Below are positions 32,102 through 34,767 of a stretch of 34,767 bases of DNA, one piece after another. A program made the translations under genes and the position numbers. Source of the DNA: Candidatus Aminicenantota bacterium (lineage in GTDB: Bacteria > Acidobacteriota > Aminicenantia > Aminicenantales > Aminicenantaceae); assembly GCA_003648765.1 (NCBI GenBank), contig QMPV01000012.1:1-34767 (forward strand), written 5' to 3'. How positions within the stretch are numbered: position 1 is the stretch's first letter; the number at the start of each line of letters is the position of its first letter. Under the pieces are notes generated by a model that worked only from the letters and a program-made list of their open reading frames with translations, had not been told where the DNA came from and searched no databases.

Positions 32102-32115
32102 GGCACAATTCTTGC
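32102..32115 (+). promoter_or_regulatory. Sigma-54 (-24/-12) promoter of the group 3b hydrogenase operon
   Basis: The sequence AGGCACAATTCTTGCA (32101-32116) carries the GG at -24 and GC at -12, exactly 10 bases apart, and agrees with the consensus TGGCACnnnnnTTGCA in all but the first base. The expected start is about 32127, giving an 80-base leader to the ATG at 32207. An NtrC-type activator gene ends 150 bp upstream. Confidence 0.85.
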
Positions 32116-32125
32116 AATCTATTCT

Positions 32126-32177
32126 TTTCCGAAAGGTCATATCTGTACATAATATTTTCTAACCCACCTTTCGGAAA
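32126..32177. repeat. 12-bp inverted repeat at the start of the hydrogenase leader
   Basis: TTTCCGAAAGGT (32126-32137) and ACCTTTCGGAAA (32166-32177) are exact reverse complements with a 28-base loop. The left arm begins at the predicted transcription start, so the mRNA would begin with a long hairpin. Each arm also contains the small palindrome TTTC-C/G-GAAA, so the two could be a pair of protein sites instead. Confidence 0.7.
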
Positions 32178-32206
32178 GAAAAAGATTTTAAAAAAGGAAG
32201 ATAGCC

Positions 32207-33268
32207 ATGAAAATTGTCAAGCTAAAAAAAGAAAATCTCCATCCCTTTCTTCAGGCTGTCTCACAAGATGCCGAACTCTGGGCGCCTGTTCGCCTGAGTA
32301 ATAACAAACATTCCTTCCAGTTGATTGACGACTTTTCTAAAATCGACTTGGATTATACCCGAACCATTCTTCCCCCCAGAAAACTTTTTCTGCCTCCCGA
32401 GTTCAACATGTTTCAAGCCTCATTCCAGGGCTACCAAGAAGACTATTCCCATGTTACTCCCAAAGTTCTCTTTGGTGTCCATCCCTGTGATCTTCATGGA
32501 CTCTTAATTTTCGATCAGTTCCACCGTCAGGCTTTTGAAGACCCTTATTACCTAAAGGCCCGAGAGAACACCCTAGTTTTTGGCCATTCTTGTTGGCCTG
32601 ATGAATACTGTTTTTGCCAATCCACCCATACTCATATTATTGAAGAAGGCTATGATCTCTTCTTCTCCGAACTGGATGACTATTATCTGGTCTGGATAGG
32701 TTCGAGTGAAGGCGATGATTGCCTCCGCCTCACCCCGGAGTTATTCGAGGAATCCATCAGTGAAGAAGACATTAAAAGTTATATTGCCTGGCAAGAGAAA
32801 AGAAATCGAGCTTTCCAACTCCATATTAACTTTGTTTCTATGCCGGATCTGATGGAGCTTCGCTATCATCATCCTCTATGGGAAGTCCTCGGTCAGGCCT
32901 GCCTTTCCTGTGGCTCCTGCAGTATGGTCTGTCCCACCTGTAACTGTTACAACGTCAACGATCACCCCGTCTTGGGTAAAAATTATTCAGAAATTCACCG
33001 CTGTTGGGACTCCTGCATGCTGGAAAATTATTCAGCGGTAGCTGGAGGGGAAAACTTTCGGGAAAAACGTTCTCAACGACTAAAACTCTGGTACACCCAT
33101 AAACTGCAAGCTTACATCTCCAAATATGGTAAGCCGGCCTGTGTCGGCTGCGGACGGTGTCTTGTCACCTGCCCGGTAGACATCAATATTTACACTGTCT
33201 CCCGGGCTCTAGAAGGCGAGCAAGTTGACGCCTTCTGGAATCGCTTAGCCAATGAGGTGAAACAATGA
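32207..33268 (+). CDS. hydB: Sulfhydrogenase beta-type 4Fe-4S subunit (group 3b hydrogenase)
   Basis: 353 residues, matching the beta subunit of Pyrococcus-type soluble hydrogenase (and AsrA of anaerobic sulfite reductase). The C-terminal half has two [4Fe-4S] motifs, C232-x2-C235-x2-C238-x3-C242-P and C312-x2-C315-x2-C318-x3-C322-P. The N-terminal part contains FGVHPCDLHGLLIFD (C94) and C129/C135/C137, which could bind a further cluster. It links the flavin gamma subunit to the hydrogenase small subunit. It is the first gene behind the sigma-54 promoter, with ribosome site AAGGAAG; its stop overlaps the next start (ATGA). Confidence 0.9.
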   Translation: MKIVKLKKENLHPFLQAVSQDAELWAPVRLSNNKHSFQLIDDFSKIDLDYTRTILPPRKLFLPPEFNMFQASFQGYQEDYSHVTPKVLFGVHPCDLHGLLIFDQFHRQAFEDPYYLKARENTLVFGHSCWPDEYCFCQSTHTHIIEEGYDLFFSELDDYYLVWIGSSEGDDCLRLTPELFEESISEEDIKSYIAWQEKRNRAFQLHINFVSMPDLMELRYHHPLWEVLGQACLSCGSCSMVCPTCNCYNVNDHPVLGKNYSEIHRCWDSCMLENYSAVAGGENFREKRSQRLKLWYTHKLQAYISKYGKPACVGCGRCLVTCPVDINIYTVSRALEGEQVDAFWNRLANEVKQ

Positions 33269-34125
33269 AAGTTGTCAATAAAACCAACCAGACAAAAAAT
33301 CCATTCCTGCCTGAACCCGCCCGAATTGTCAGGATGTACCCTCTAACGGAAGATGTCAAATTTTTCCAGGTCCGGTTAGTTGATATAGAAAAATCTTTAT
33401 CTTTTCAATACCGTCCTGGTCAATTTGCTATGATTTCGGTCCTGGGTGCTGGCGAAGCCCCATTTTCCATTTCCTCCACCCCATCGCGGCCCGGCTTGCT
33501 TGAATTCTGTATTCGTCAAACGGGCACTGTAACTAGGGCGATTTTCAATTTAAAGGAAAATGACCTGATTGGGGTTCGTGGACCTTACGGCAATGGCTTT
33601 CCTATCGAAAAAATGGAAGGCAAAGACATCCTGATTGTCATGGGCGGTCTGGGAGCGGCTCCTCTGCGTTCGGTTCTCCTTTATTGTCTTGACAACCGGG
33701 ATCTTTTTGGTCGAGTTATTCTGCTTCATGGAGCCAAACGCCCCGCGGAAATGATTTTCCTTCAAGAATTTCTCGATCTAAAAAAACGTAGCGATCTGGA
33801 GTGCTATTTAACAGTCGATCAGGATGATACTGGTCAATGGGTGGACAACGTTGGGGTAGTCACTACCCTTTTCCCCCAATTGAAAGAAATTAATCCCAAC
33901 CAAACTGTGGCGCTGGTTTGTGGCCCCCCAGTCATGTACAAATTTGTCATCCAGGAACTTTTAAAACTCAACATCCCAAAAGACCAGATCCTAATGACTT
34001 TGGAAAGACGGATGAAATGCGGCGTGGGTAAATGTGGTCATTGTGCTATTGACTACATTTATACCTGTCTTGACGGTCCTGTATTTACTTACTGGGATGT
34101 TATTCATATGAGAGAGTTAATCTAA
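33265..34125 (+). CDS. hydG: Sulfhydrogenase gamma-type FAD/NAD(P)-binding subunit
   Basis: 286 residues of the ferredoxin-NADP reductase / dihydroorotate dehydrogenase electron-transfer (PyrK-like) family. The FAD domain has YRPGQFAMISV and APFSISSTP. The nucleotide-binding domain has GGLGAAPLRSVL (127-138) and CGPPVMYK. The C-terminal [2Fe-2S] site is C252, C257, C260 and C268 (KCGVGKCGHC...TC). In group 3b hydrogenases it exchanges electrons with NADP(H) or NAD(H); which of the two cannot be read with confidence. It overlaps the beta-subunit gene by four bases; the delta-subunit gene follows after 10 bp. Confidence 0.93.
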   Translation: MKVVNKTNQTKNPFLPEPARIVRMYPLTEDVKFFQVRLVDIEKSLSFQYRPGQFAMISVLGAGEAPFSISSTPSRPGLLEFCIRQTGTVTRAIFNLKENDLIGVRGPYGNGFPIEKMEGKDILIVMGGLGAAPLRSVLLYCLDNRDLFGRVILLHGAKRPAEMIFLQEFLDLKKRSDLECYLTVDQDDTGQWVDNVGVVTTLFPQLKEINPNQTVALVCGPPVMYKFVIQELLKLNIPKDQILMTLERRMKCGVGKCGHCAIDYIYTCLDGPVFTYWDVIHMRELI

Positions 34126-34135
34126 GGGGGAGATA

Positions 34136-34767
34136 ATGGACAACAGAAAATTGAAGATCGGCATTTATGAATTAACTGGATGTGCAGGTGATGCCTTAAT
34201 GATTCTTAACTGTGAAAAAGAACTCTTGGATATCTTTCAGGCAGTAGACATCCAATCTTTCTTGATGGCTAAAAGCGACAATATCGAGGGCGAACTGGAT
34301 GTAGCCCTGGTCGAAGGTTCAGTGACCACTGAAAAAGAAATAGAAGAATTAAAAGATATAAGGCAACGCTCTCGGATAGTAGTGGCTCTTGGTTTATGTG
34401 CCACGGTGGGCGGTATTCAAGCGCGTTTTCAAAACCCTCAGGAGTGGCAAGAACATTTCCGCAAAGTCTATGGCGATACGTCTATGGAGCTCAAGGCCAC
34501 TGTCTCCAAACCTATTGATGCCTATGTCAAAGTTGATTTCTATCTACCTGGTTGTCCCATAAGTAAAGAGCAGTTTCTTCACTTTTTCACCCGGATTGTC
34601 AAAGGTACTCCTCCTGAAGAATATCCGCGTCCGGTCTGTGTCACCTGCAAATACAAAGAAAACGACTGTCTCTTGAAAAGAGGCCTTCTCTGTCTTGGGC
34701 CCTTAACTAGTGACGGATGTGGGGCTGTGTGCCCCAGCCATAACCTCCCCTGCGTAGGTTGCTGGGG
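34136..34767 (+). CDS. hydD: Group 3b [NiFe]-hydrogenase small (delta) subunit, cut by window edge
   Basis: At least 210 residues, open at the right edge. It starts MDNRKLKIGIYELTGCAGDA after the ribosome site AAGGGGGAG. The proximal cluster ligands are C16, C88 (GLCATVGG) and C140 (LPGCP); the position of the usual second cysteine of the C-x2-C pair is D19. Other cluster cysteines are C168/C171/C178, C186, C195, C199, C206 and C209. It carries electrons between the Ni-Fe large subunit and the beta subunit. The large subunit gene should follow just outside the window. Confidence 0.92.
   Translation, partial: MDNRKLKIGIYELTGCAGDALMILNCEKELLDIFQAVDIQSFLMAKSDNIEGELDVALVEGSVTTEKEIEELKDIRQRSRIVVALGLCATVGGIQARFQNPQEWQEHFRKVYGDTSMELKATVSKPIDAYVKVDFYLPGCPISKEQFLHFFTRIVKGTPPEEYPRPVCVTCKYKENDCLLKRGLLCLGPLTSDGCGAVCPSHNLPCVGCW

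Overview
The window comes from the chromosome of an anaerobic, H2-metabolising bacterium with AT-leaning, tightly packed genes. Evidence for Bacteria is the sigma-70-type promoters, bacterial tRNAs, gatCA, a receiver/HD-GYP regulator and a sigma-54 system. The mix of an Hdr/NuoEF/[NiFe]-hydrogenase cluster, DRTGG/PHP/HATPase genes, an AOR-type tungsten enzyme and a secreted alpha-mannosidase resembles uncultured anaerobic fermenters such as Aminicenantes-type candidate phyla. That placement is a guess; no marker here fixes the phylum.

Layout. 1-694: no gene, but two copies of an 18-bp palindrome. 695-2077: receiver-PAS-HD-GYP regulator. 2493-2711: small two-helix membrane protein. 2798-6151: exported GH38 alpha-mannosidase. 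6197-6353 (minus): tRNA-Glu and tRNA-Lys with a clear promoter. 6456-8905 (minus): lipoprotein, gatA and gatC, the last with a promoter that gives an almost leaderless mRNA. 9290-11239 (minus): AOR-family oxidoreductase. 11240-12029: noncoding divergent spacer with adjacent palindromes. 12030-14066: ABC-F ATPase.

14522-28057 is the centrepiece: 16 co-directional genes, mostly overlapping or nearly so, starting from a strong promoter with a 16-bp inverted repeat at its start point and ending at a strong intrinsic terminator. They encode HdrC, HdrB, the N-terminal half of HdrA, a signalling-like cassette (DRTGG, HATPase, an H-cluster-like iron-sulfur protein, a second DRTGG, PHP phosphoesterase, a second HATPase), NuoE, a [2Fe-2S] protein, NuoF, a fusion of a NuoG-like N-terminus to the C-terminal half of HdrA, and MvhD-MvhG-MvhA. 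HdrA is therefore split inside its inserted ferredoxin domain, and its two halves lie about 6.5 kb apart in one transcription unit. The inferred product is an electron-bifurcating complex joining H2 (MvhAG), NAD(H) (NuoEF), ferredoxin and an HdrBC thiol/disulfide-type site, with an H-cluster-like protein and kinase-like modules as possible sensors.

28600-31951 encodes a Cache-HAMP histidine kinase and an NtrC-type sigma-54 activator. 32207 to the right edge encodes the beta, gamma and delta subunits of a second, group 3b (sulfhydrogenase-type) [NiFe] hydrogenase. A textbook -24/-12 sigma-54 promoter at 32102-32115 precedes it, so the two-component system next door is its likely activator. The large subunit lies beyond the window.
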